Shown: positions 25,501-37,500 of the stretch, piece by piece
Layout: every line of letters begins with the position of its first letter
How positions within the stretch are numbered: position 1 is the stretch's first letter
Source of the DNA: Lichenostomus cassidix
Lineage: Eukaryota; Chordata; Aves; Passeriformes; Meliphagidae
Direction: 5' to 3'
Length of the DNA stretch: 64,000 nt
Assembly (NCBI GenBank): GCA_008360975.2
Contig: CM039187.1
Span: 20,055,495-20,119,494 of the forward strand
The notes under the pieces: generated by a model
The model's database searches: none
Told to the model about the DNA's origin: nothing
The model's input: only the letters and a program-made list of their open reading frames with translations
Translations under genes and position numbers: made by a program

Positions 25501-28500
25501 TACAACGTGGCGGTGATGTTTGACCGGTGCCGCATCACCTCGTGCAGCTGTACCTGCGGCGCCGGCGCCAAGTGGTGCGCTCACGTCGTGGCGCTCTGCC
25601 TCTTCCGCATCCACAATGTAAGCTTCCAGCACAGCTCTCCTTCTGCTTACAGACTGTGCAGATATGCTCACGCTTGTGGTCTGCAGCTGAGTTGTCTGAG
25701 GCCCTGAACTGCCAGCTGTCCTTTGGTAATGGACACATTGCTAAGGGGAGGTACCCAGTGCTTTTTGGCCCCTTCCAGTTTCTCATTTAAATGCTGAAAT
25801 CACTCAGTATTTCTTCATCTCTGAAGAGTGGAAGGTTACCAATAGTTAGTATTTTAATAAAAGTCTTTGCAAATACAGGGTTTGAAAGCTTACTCTTTGT
25901 GTTGTTTGATCAGAGTACAGAAGGAAAGTAATTTTGATCACTGTTGGCTTTTATGTTCAGTTCATTTGAACACTTACTGAGGCAGATAATTGTCATTTTG
26001 ACTTGTAGATTTCAAACAGTCAGTAAAGTTTGTTTTTATTTGCCTGCTTTTATTCTATGTGGCCTTCTATAGAGCAAAAAGTAGGCGTTTTATATCCTAA
26101 CCAACTTCAGTTGAAAATATGTAGAATTGACATGAAATACACCACTTGAGGGTTTGATCTTGCATACAGTTTAATTTCCTCTGCTTTGGGGAGCTAAGAA
26201 ACACAGAGGAATAAGTTTTGATGCCTGAAAGGAACAGAAGATTTTCTGCTGTCACAGAACATTTTACAGCTAACATGCTTCAGATTTTTAAAAAAGTGCT
26301 AATAACCTGCTGAAGCTTGTTAGTATTTCACAATGGACAAGTGCAATTGGCTTAAACTTATACTCTTGTGAAATAATCAGAATATCAGTATACTTCCTGT
26401 ACTTAGGACTGGAGAGCTGGCAAAAAAGCGGGTTCTGCTTTGAATTCTTAGTTTGAGTTTTAAAAGGTAGTTATGGAGAATAAGGCTAGAAAACAAATAG
26501 TCGTTTGTATTATTTACATTCAGAAAGTTTGAACCCTGTGTAAGATAAAAATCATTCTTTTGCTTCCAATCCATTCTTCACCTGAAAAATGACAGCAAAA
26601 GGATTTTTGTGTTTGTATAAACTGACTTATGACACTAGCAAGTTAAAAGTCAAGGTGTATTCCTCTATGTAGACAAGACAATATCAGAAGTGTCTTTGTT
26701 ATCAAACTACTCCTGACTGTGTACAAGTTAAATTTTAAGTAGGGCATTTTTGTTCTGTAGAGTGAAAAAGGTTAAGAAGCTAGTGGTGAAGTTTTTTTAT
26801 AATCGAATTTGTTCTAAGACAAGGAAAGAGATTTTAAGACTGAATTAAAAAACTCTAATGAGATAAATGAGGTGGTTGTGATTTTGTGAAGTAGTCCCCC
26901 AAAGAGCTGGTTGGTTTGCCAGAAGCTTAAGGGATAATGTCCTATTTTAGAGGTTTGTTTGTGAAATCTCTGCCAGTATTTGTGCAATTGCTAGCAACAA
27001 CAGATCTTAAGCACAGCTGTTAAGGCAGTTTCCTTGAAAAAACGTCTTAAAACAGTTTTATAAAGCCTAGACAGCTTATTTGCATCTTATCTGCAACATG
27101 CTACATAATTTCAGAGAAAAAAAATTGGCCATCAAGACCGAGCAGGATATGCATCAGCATAGCTAGTGTTTGTGACACCTCATCCATTTGGTGGACACAG
27201 CTTCAGTAATGGCAGTATGTGTCTCCTTTTCTTTCTTCAGGCATCTGCAGTGTGCTTACGGGCTCCTGTTTCTGAGTCTTTGTCTCGGCTACAGAGAGAC
27301 CAATTGCAAAAATTTGCTCAGTACCTAATCAGTGAGCTTCCACAACAGGTAAGTGGGGACCATTGATCTGGCTGATGACTTGTTTAATTCAGTTATCTTT
27401 AATCTGGGTCAATTTATATGATATCTTTTGTTGCAAGATGAGCTGCTGGGAAGGTATTCAGTTCTTGCTCTTTTCAGGTTCTGTGTTCTATTATTTGACA
27501 ATTGTCTATTGCTGAGTAAAAGATTAGAAGTGTCTTAAAAGGAGAAAGAAGAATGGTGGCTATTCATACCAGCATGAATATATGCTGAGCTTGTGAAAGG
27601 TCAAACACAGTAAATAAGTGCATGATTGTTGAAAACTTTAATCAGCCCAAATGGGGTTGTTTCTTTTTTGTGTGTTTGCTTAGCCAAGTGGAGAGAACTA
27701 CACAGGTCAAGTATTGTATGTGCCTTAACCGGGCACTTTCTAATGCACCTAACTGGTAACCTTTCGACTTCCTCCATTGTAGCTTCTTGGTGATTCATAA
27801 GAATCATTTAAAGTAACATACATGAAATTTGGTTTGTCAAAGGTAAAGGGTGCTCTCTTATTCCTTAAATATCTATTGTTGTTCAAGGTCAGGTCATTTA
27901 TATCATCTGCCTGAATTGTTTTTACAAAATACATAAGAATACTCAAGTGATTGTGAAATGACTGCTTAAAAAATATAACGGCTTGGCAACTTTTTAATGC
28001 TGGTTCAGCTAAAGGAGATTGAGAAAAACTGCCCTGGGTATCTGTCACATTTCAGCAGTGCATTCATAATGCACTCCTCTTAAGTAGGAGTTAGATTGCT
28101 GGCAGCATGTGCCTGAAATTCATATTATGATGCTGCGCTTGGGACACAAAGATATTCTATTGCTAAAGTGTCCTCTAAATTTCCCACAGAAATACTAATC
28201 TTCTTATGAGAGGAAATGGAGGAATCATATAATATGAAAGTGATATAAAAATACTGCTTTTTTGTTGCTGAGAGATGAGCACCAGTAGTGTGTGCTTCTT
28301 GCTGCCTTACGTAACAGGCAAAGCTTATCTTCTCAAACTGAGCTTTATGGCGCAGTCTGGCGCTTAATATGGCAGGGCTTTGAAAGGCTAGTGGTGGTGG
28401 TGATGAATGGTATGTGAGTTGTTTGTTTTCAGATATTCTGTGTCTGCTCCTTTCTGCAGGGTTTTTTTCTCCTTTGGTCACGTGTACCAGCTGTGCACTG

Positions 28501-31500
28501 GGAACATCTGGATTAATTAATTATTACTATTTTGCCAGATAATCTGATGGAATACTGCCCAACAGAAAAGTTTAGAGTTTATTGGGAGATATGACTTAAC
28601 CTGTGTTGTCTAATTCCTTTGAAAAAGGCAAGGCACAGCCCAAACTCTTTCAACAGTCTTATTCCTGGTCTTCAAGATTTCTGGATGGAAAGAGCTACTA
28701 GAGTACCTTGGGACACCATATTTTGTCTACATAATGTAGAATTAGAGTAGGCTGTACACATGATTCTATTTAATCCTTATTTGCAGTTTGTGAATGACAT
28801 GGTAACAGTAATACAATGCTGAATTGCTTTCAAGTGTAAGGGGATGATGGTCTATAGGAATGCAGCTAGGTAAGATATTTTTCAGAATCTCTGTAGAAAG
28901 TGTTTTCTCCATCTGTGAAAATTATGGAAAAGCAGCTGGAATTCATTACCTAGTTCTTCACCCAAGAGATATTTTCCCTGATGAAGTTAGTACTCCTATT
29001 CCAATTAAACACGAGTATCTTAGCAAAAAAGCCTGAAGGAGAGCCACTGCAGGTCCCTGGTATGTCAACCTTAAGGTGTGACATTGCTGAGACCTGTGAA
29101 TTTTCTTGGAATATGTAGTAGTGGAAAAAAGGTACAAAAATAGCTTAATGCTGAGTTTGTTTCTTCAGGTGATTGAAATGCAAAATAGCCTTCTGAAGCA
29201 TTTTTTCTTCCATCTGTTTGAGATGTATCTGTATTATTTGCAAATACAGGTGTACTGAATGTGCCTGGCTTTACAGTAAGAGTGACCTTGAACCTCAGCT
29301 GTTGTGCGGAAAGAGGGGGGAGATATCAGACATTCTGTTGCAAGTCATTTAAATCCTAATTATGTGGGTTAACAATTTGCCTGTTGTGTGCAGACTAAAG
29401 GCTAAATGGATCTACACTTTCAGCCCAGACTTAGTTTGGGGAAAAATCTCTTTCTACTGGGCATTTTTCTTTCAAAAATAGCATATTAAGCATACATCTA
29501 CATGGGATTTTACAATCAGGTCTGAGCCTTCTCTGCTTATGCTCTGAGCTGGTCCAGAAGCTATTAGATTAGTGCTGAAATTGCATTCGTTTACTGCTGA
29601 GTCCGTTTGCTAACTGGATGGTAAATAAGCTAAAGTCTGCCAAAAAAATTATGCCTAGATCTATTTTATAGTTTGCTCCCCTGCTCCCGTTCGCTTGGGT
29701 TTTAGAGAAATGATTTAGGAACAAGAAATAAAGATCTTTCAAAGTGCAGGAAAATGGTGACCTTAACAGAGACTTCCCTAACTCTCAAAATTAGTTGCAG
29801 TATCACTCTCTGTAGGCTCCTTTTCCTCAAGAAACGAGAAAGGAGCTAATAAGATGTGATGCTTTTGTTTACTTCTTAGGGTGTGACTGTGCAGAGTGAG
29901 CCGTGCGTGCGTGGCCTGTGAGAGAGGTTTGACTGCTAGTGATCATTGTGTGATCTTTAGCACCCTCTGTCGTCCTTTCTGAAAGCGTAGCTCTGTGCAT
30001 TCCATGCTCCTGAAATTACCAGAGGGCTTCAGTCACGATCTTTGGCTGGGTGTAGCAGGATAAAAAATACTGTGTATATTGAAAGTTTGCTTCATGTTTT
30101 CAGATTCTTCCAACAGCTCAGCGCTTGCTGGATGAGCTGTTATCTTCTCAGTCTACTGCCATCAACACAGTGTGTGGAGCCCCAGGTAATTTTAATATAT
30201 CTTATTTCAGTAATCTGTATCACAGATAGGAAGAGGATGTATTTGCATTGCTTTGGGCTTCTGAACTGATTTGTTACCCTGTAGCTTGGATTGCAGATGG
30301 AAATTAAGGAAAAGGGATGAGTGTCGGTGCTTATGTGTATGCATGGCAGAACAACAGGCACCTTGGAGTGCTTGCAGCGGAAGGGAGCATCAGACAATGC
30401 GCTTTCTAACAAAGTGTTTTTCTTTTTAATTTGTTATTAATTACAGACTCCTGGAAATGTTATTTGGAGGGGACCTCTCCCAAGTTCCTGCTTAAAACAG
30501 GACTGTTTGCAACACTAGATTGGGTTAACTGTGGCCTGGGATAGCTTACCTAAGTGTTGGTTACCAGAGATGTTAGTGCATTCCTATTTTAGGGCTACGT
30601 TGCCCTTCTGGTCAAGAAAAAGTTGCTAATTTAATGTTGTCAATGTTGAAGGTAATGTTATGGCAGCATTTTAAGGTAAATCTGAATAGGGTGTTCAGCA
30701 GTGGGTGAAATAACTTGGGTAGCGCTGCCTATGTACTCCCTGTTTAACTCTGTGGTTGGGCATGTAGAGTAAGATATCTTCAAAGCCTTCAGACTGTAAA
30801 TGTATTTTTCTTTTGTAAGATCCCACTGCTGGACCCTCTGCATCAGATCAAAGCACCTGGTACTTAGATGAATCTACTCTGAGTGACAACATAAAGAAAA
30901 CCCTTCATAAATTCTGTGGGCCCTCTCCTGTTGTTTTCAGGTAAACTGTTTCCCATTGAGGGGAAAATGGGATGTTGGTGTGATCTGTAAGCTCATTCAC
31001 AATATAGTCTGTATGCCTTGGACTGAAGGGTGCTCAGTTTCACGGTCACTCTTCTAGACTGTTTTTTTGCGTGGCTTGTCAAGCGTTATTTCAGTAAAGC
31101 AGACTGTATTTGTACAATATTTTGCATGTGTGGTGTTCTTGAGCTCATTATGCATTCTGTCTTTGAGGTTACTCATGTCTGCCATTGGAGGGCAAATATA
31201 TTTCTGGATATGGATTATACTCAGGATTTTGTGTGACTGTGCTTGATTTAATTTTTTCTCATTTTTTCTCATTTTTCTGCTGTATGTACAGTGATGTGAA
31301 TTCAATGTATCTGTCTTCCACTGAGCCACCAGCTGCTGCTGAGTGGGCTTGTCTGCTGCGTCCCCTGCGAGGAAGAGAACCTGAAGGAATCTGGAACTTG
31401 CTTTCCATTGTGCGGGAGATGTTTAAGAGACGGGATAGCAATGCAGCTCCTTTGCTGGAGATTCTAACTGACCAATGTCTCAACTATGAGCAGGTATCTC

Positions 31501-34500
31501 TTTGAAGGGACAGTCTGGGGAACCAGGCAAGCCAGTGACTGGTGCTTTGTGTCTGTGCAATCCATGGCTGAATACAATTATTTTAATAGCCTAGGGTATA
31601 TGCTTCTCCACACTAAAATAATGTTACAGTTTGCTCTTGTTCTGATTTAGTGATATCCTGGTAACACTATATTACCTAAATGCCTCCATTCTTCTAATAT
31701 GAATATGTAGAGTCTGATTTCTTTTGTTTAGCATATTTGATTTGATTTCTTCCCAATCAAGGTGATTTATTTTACTGTTTTGGTTTTGTCTTTTTTTTTT
31801 TTTAACAAAGCACATCATGTATGAGCTGTCATTTTGATAGAAGCTAAATATATGTTGTGTGATAGAATCTCAGATTCTTTTGTTATCTTTTTGGAAGATA
31901 TCTTTTGGTGGATTTAAATAACACGTTTTTTTCATTTTGTTAAAATAGTATTAGAGAAAAGGTTTTCTTTGACAGTTCAGGACTTTGACCTCAGTCTATA
32001 GTATAAATTGTGGTGTAAGTTTCCTTATTGCTCCATCCCATACCTCGACTTCGAGCAGGGGAAAGGAAATGCTTCATTTATCACATTTGTTCACTTTTTC
32101 TCTCCATGTGTGGTGGCCTCTAGGAAGTGAGTGTCCTGTGAGTGTTTTATTCTTTAGGCATGTACCTTCTAACCAGAGAAATTTTGAGAGGCTCTTAGTT
32201 CTCGCAAACGAATACTGCTTTAATGGTCATAGTTATTTAGGAGTCAAATAAAAACTTGGTATTGACTACAGATCCCATTTCCTTGGGATATTGAGATCAA
32301 GTGAGAGCAGGGGATGAGATGTTGGCCACAGCACAGCTCCACTGAACTTTCTCTTCTGCAGATAACCGGCTGGTGGTACAGTGTGCGAACATCTGCGTCA
32401 CACAGCAGTGCCAGTGGGCACACAGGACGGAGCAATGGCCAGTCAGAAGTGGCTGCTCATGCTTGTGCAAGCATGTGTGATGAGATGGTGGTTCTTTGGA
32501 GGCTGGCTGTCCTCGACCCAACTATTAGTCCACAGAGGTGAGCCCCAGAATCAGTTCCTGTCTCTCTTTAATTTCTCTAATACTCAACCCCACTGAAGAG
32601 TTTCATCCTGTAGATTTCTTGTGTTTGTATCATTATCTCATTACCTGTTCAATCATTAGTCCTTCTGGACTATGTGCTGTGTAAGATTCAAAGCACTATA
32701 ATTACTTTAATTGCTATTGCTGTTCACTTTTAGCAGTATCAAGTAGTGTGACTAATTTGTTTTCTGAGAGTCCTCTCTTACATATGGGTGTAATTCTGCA
32801 TTTCAGTGTCCCAGCAGAGGACATTTCTTTGAATGATAGCACCAGCTACCAGTGAATTTTAATGGTTTCTGTATTTTACCATTCAGCAGTTTAATGGAGT
32901 TGTGTTTAGCCCAGTTGTTCACTATTGTGTATTTCAAGGTGAACCAGTTCTTACTTTCTAGGCTCTTAGGGAGTTTGTTCTCTGCAATATATTATTAAAC
33001 AGTGTCACCAGGGTATGATTTTCAGTCAGTGTTTTCAATTGTCTGAGAAAAAATTGTGTGGCTTCTGCAGATTTCTACTCCATATTGTGCATTGGTAAAT
33101 CAATGCCATCTTTATTTAGCACCGTCTTTATTTAGCACCAGTTGAATAGCAGAGGAGGTACTGAGAGCTCCTGTTGAGATACTGTGGTTGACATCATATT
33201 AGTTTGTTTTGTACATCTTGTCTACAAAGTGTGGTGTGTAAAATGTGTTGTTGGATTAGTTTAACGTGCTGTAAATTTGCAGAAGTTTCACAGAACAAAT
33301 GAAAACAGGATGGTATTTTCACTACAATTACACATTAACAGGATTTGCTTGCTGTGAATTGTTGTGTAACATTAATAAAATGGCCTCTGTAAGGTACATC
33401 AGGGACACTAAAAGGGGTGCAGTTTCTGTCTTGTACAGTTTACAGTATGAAGTAGCTAAATATAGGAGTTGAAGACATTAAAAACTGTAGAAAACTGGGA
33501 ACGAGGCTTAAAATAAACACAAACATCAATCAAACCACATAGAAAAAACATAAAAGATTTTGGCCATTAATAATGTATGAAGTTGTGCTTTGTATATTCA
33601 CATTTGAGTTATTTCACACAGTTCAAATTTGCTCAGATCTCCTACTTGAGCTGATGAATAATTGAAATGCTCCTGCTTGATTACCTATTCTCTTGGTGTT
33701 TGAATAGTCTCCAAGAAGAGCCCTCTTCTACTTGTGCTTCCCATTCTTTACAGTGAATCATGAGGAGACTTTGCTGACTCTCATCCTTATGTCACCCTTC
33801 CGAAGTAGTTCCTGCTCCTTTTTCTTTCTGAAAATCTTCTCCTTGATTTTAAGCCCTACCAGTCTGCTTCCTTGTTAATTAATTTCTCGAGTGGATGAAT
33901 ATAAGTAGTCCATTTTGTTTAGTCCCTTTTGTCCTAATACCCTTTGCACCTAAATTGGGTCACCCATTTTGATTTTGTTTTCTTGTTCTTTTACTTTTGA
34001 TAGGAAATCTGATAGGATTGAAGTGTTGGGATTATACTTCAAATATCTGAAATCCGTGGCAGAAGCAAGATGGCAGTTGACTGAGACACCTGGTGCAATT
34101 TCTAGAAATGTCTTTTTTTCTTGAATTAAATCACCATTTAGACTACTTTTCTCATGAGCATAGGGCCTCTGTAAGATTTGTAACATAACCGTTTTGTTCT
34201 TCCCATGGTAATATGGGGGCATGGGACTAACTGTGTAATGTAAGTCTATATAGCCCTGCCAGCTTGCTGCTTCTTCGAAGTTATTTGAACATCAATTATT
34301 GCTGTGCCTATGGTTTGCAACAGTTTATTCTCCTGAGGACAGCCTGCCAAAGCTTAAATTAAATTGTTGGCCTCTATATAGGCACATTAGGGTAAAGAGG
34401 TAGGTGCCTGGCAGGCAGATCAGGTGGTCCTGTCATTGTGCTTCCCTGGGCAGGCTATTTAGGTTGTACTTGTGAATGTCTTAACTGCAGTAATTCACAG

Positions 34501-37500
34501 GACTGTTTCACAGCTACTGCAGATTGTTTTATGAGTGTTTCCAAGAGCAATTCCCCATGGCAATCACTGGTCTGAGACTGCTGAGACTTACATCACTAAC
34601 ACCTTATTTAGGGCAGATGAGCAAACAGGGCAGACTGTTTTATTTTAAACCTCCCAGTTTGTGTTTTTGTGTTGTGTTTTTGTGCTTTTGTGTTGGTGGT
34701 GTTCACATTTTGTTTCTGTATCATGAGCCTGTCAAGAACTTAGTTGTTAGTATACCTGTTTGCTTTTTTCCAGCCTGTCTTCTTACTAATGCTGTTTGTA
34801 CTTAATTCAGCAGATAAAGTTTCTGGCCAAAGAAAGTGTTCTGTGAATTAAGCAGTAGTTTGTTGCAGGTGTTTTTTGTGTCTGTTTCCTAACCTGTCCT
34901 CTTTGTTCTCTTAGGCGCAGGGACCTTTGCTTACAGCTCAGACAGTGGCAGCTGAAAGTCATAGATAATGTTAAGAGGGGTCAGCACAAGAAATCACTGG
35001 AGAAGCTCTTCCAAGGTTTCAAGCCAGCTGTAGAAGCCTGTTACTTCAGCTGGGAGGAAGCTTATCCCATTCCTGGGATTACATATAGCAGCACTGACAA
35101 GAAGAACTCGTTCTGTTGGGTAAAGGCCATCCAGCAGAGGAGCTGCCGGTTGCAGTGTGCAGAAGCTGCCTGTGAGGCTGGTAGAAGCCACGGCCAGGAG
35201 CCTGGGGGACCATGCCTGCAGCCCGGGGACAGGCTGCGGCCCTCTCCCCAGGAGCCAGCGGTTCGGCCGAAGGAACTCACTGGAAAGCGGAAAGTTGTCT
35301 CTGAAACACCCCAGAGGGTTCTGAGGCGGCTCTCAGCAGAAGGGGATAAAGCTGTTTATAAGACTGCAGTGGGCAAAACAAAGCTGCCAGTGAGCAAAGG
35401 CTTGACCAGTAAACATAGTGGGAAACGCCGCATGAGCAGTGAGGACAGCTCTCTGGAGCCAGACTTGGCAGAGATGAGCCTGGATGACAGCAGCTTGGCA
35501 CTGGGGGCAGAAGCCAGCAACACCTTTAGTTTTACAGAAAGTCCACTGAGCAGGAGCTATAGGGATGCCTTTGAGGAGGATGGTGGGGTGTACTTCTCTG
35601 AGGGACCTGAGCCCACTATCAGGAGCAGTTCCATGGCCAAGAAATCCCCCAGGGATCCTGTGGGGGAGATGGGTAGTGGTGATGAGGACCTTCCTTCTGC
35701 GGATGAGAACTCTGGAGGTGTGAGTCTGAAGCCAGAAGAAGTGGAAGAGAATGGTGCAGCAGGGGGAGGGGATGATGGAGAAGAGGAAGATGATTACCAG
35801 GTGTACTATCTGAATCCACAAGATGTAGCCAAGGAAGATGATGACAAAGCTGAAGAGGGAATTGAAGAGGAACAGGATATATTTGCTGGTATAAAGCCTC
35901 TGGAACAGGAGAACCGGATGGAGGTGAGCTGAGTCTAGTTCAAAATGCTGTTTTGTAATTTTATATATTGTATAAATCATGGGCTCACCACCTTCATAGC
36001 TGCCACACTTAACCTAGGATGTTGTTAAATCAAGTGCTTAGTTATAATGTTGTGATAACCAATTGTATGATAAGGTACCTACAGGCTAATGCAGTGGTAG
36101 CATATGTCTGATTCCCACAATCTTGGTTCTCTATTTCTGTGCTGGCTGCAAGTGTTGTCCTAGTTTTAGTTAGTCCCATCTCACACTCCAGGATTTACAA
36201 ATGTAGACAAAACAGTGTGTGCTTTTCACCTAGTCTCACCCTTGGAAATGGCAACATTTATCTGAAATTAAAAATAAGTAAGACTGAAACATGCTCAGCA
36301 AGATAAATTTAAATCCAACTGTTTAAGCGGAAGTTCTTTAGAAAGGAGAGGCAATCTAAATAAACTGTGTCTCATTCCTGCAATAACCACAACATGTGTT
36401 TAGAGCTTGCACGTATACAAGCAGGCAGCCAAATGGCCATGTGTGGACATAGTGATAGAGGTTTAGGTTTTTTTGAGTTATTCTCTGATGTCTTATAGCA
36501 CTTGGAGAGAGGGTAGGATTTAATCATGGGAGAAAAGGCTTTCAGGGGAGTGCTTCAAGGAGTGAGGGTGAAGGTCTAGGCAAGGAGGACTCTTGAGAAT
36601 AGCTGCTGCTGAAGTTAGTAGTGAATTGTGGTTGCAGAGTCTTTGTGACAAGTGGTTTGAGTAGGCTAACTCCAGGCTGGGGCGGTGTGGTTTGAATATG
36701 GCCATCTGTTTTTTTTTGCAGATCCTGTTTGCCTGTGCAGAGGCCCTGTATGCACATGGATACAGTGGTGACGCTTGCCGCTTGACTGTAGAGCTTGCCA
36801 GGGACCTACTGGCCAACCCTCCAGATCTCAAAGTGGAGCAGCCACCAGCTAAGGTAGAGATGGCAGCAACCATCAGTAGTCTTGATTTTAGTGCAGCTCT
36901 GTGCAGGTGACCCTGTTTCTTGTGATTCTCTCAGAAACCTTAGTCTCCTGTTTCATAGTGCACACCACTGGAAAGGTTAGCAGTTTTGCTGCTTCAGGGT
37001 AAGAGGGTTGGACAGGAAAGAAATAAGCATAAACTTCTGGAAACTCACTTGTAGTGCCACTAAGCAGTGTTTGTTGTTTGGAAGGGTTCCCTTGGAAGGG
37101 ACAGACACATGATATCTGCCTGCACAGCATCAGTCCAATAGAGGGCATGTGTCTTGTCCACAGGCCAGCTCCCTCCCCCATGCTGTGCTGGTGTGATACA
37201 GGGGGAGCAATGATATTCGACAGTAACCACTGAAATTTCAGATTCCTCAGCAAAAGGAATCAAATTTAAATGTATTTTGTTCTTTCTGCTGTCTGTAATT
37301 ATTGCAAAGGATAAAAGGACAAGCATAGAGTCATTTGGGATGTTTAGAAAAGTCTCCTGTGACAAATTCCTCCTCAAACAGGGCAAAAAGAACAAGGTAT
37401 CAACCAGCAAGCAGACATGGGTGGCAACCAACACCTTGTCTAAAGCTGCCTTCTTGCTGACTGTGTTGAGTGAGCGGCTGGAGTACCACAACCTGGCCTT

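Larger units (their letters stand above)
30186..34914 (+). other. ZSWIM8: ZSWIM8 introns 6-9 (30186-30819, 30941-31291, 31494-32361, 32538-34914)
   Basis: Four introns separating exons 6-10. Intron 7 ends in a tandem pyrimidine repeat (31251-31280). Intron 9 has a small direct repeat (33109-33139) and TGTTTTTGTG-type simple sequence near 34660-34700. Nothing else was recognised. Confidence 0.7.

Noticed and set aside
31494..32361. U12-type intron, because the donor begins GTATCT
   Set aside because: The donor does not match GTATCCTTT, and no TCCTTAAC-type branch site is visible before the acceptor; an ordinary U2 intron is simpler.
35150..35932. 260-residue open frame starting with ATG, as a separate gene
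   Set aside because: It is the interior of ZSWIM8 exon 10; reading continues upstream without a stop to the acceptor at 34915.
35333..35980. 215-residue minus-strand open frame
   Set aside because: It lies opposite the acidic coding part of exon 10, which leaves few stops on the other strand. The product has no family pattern.
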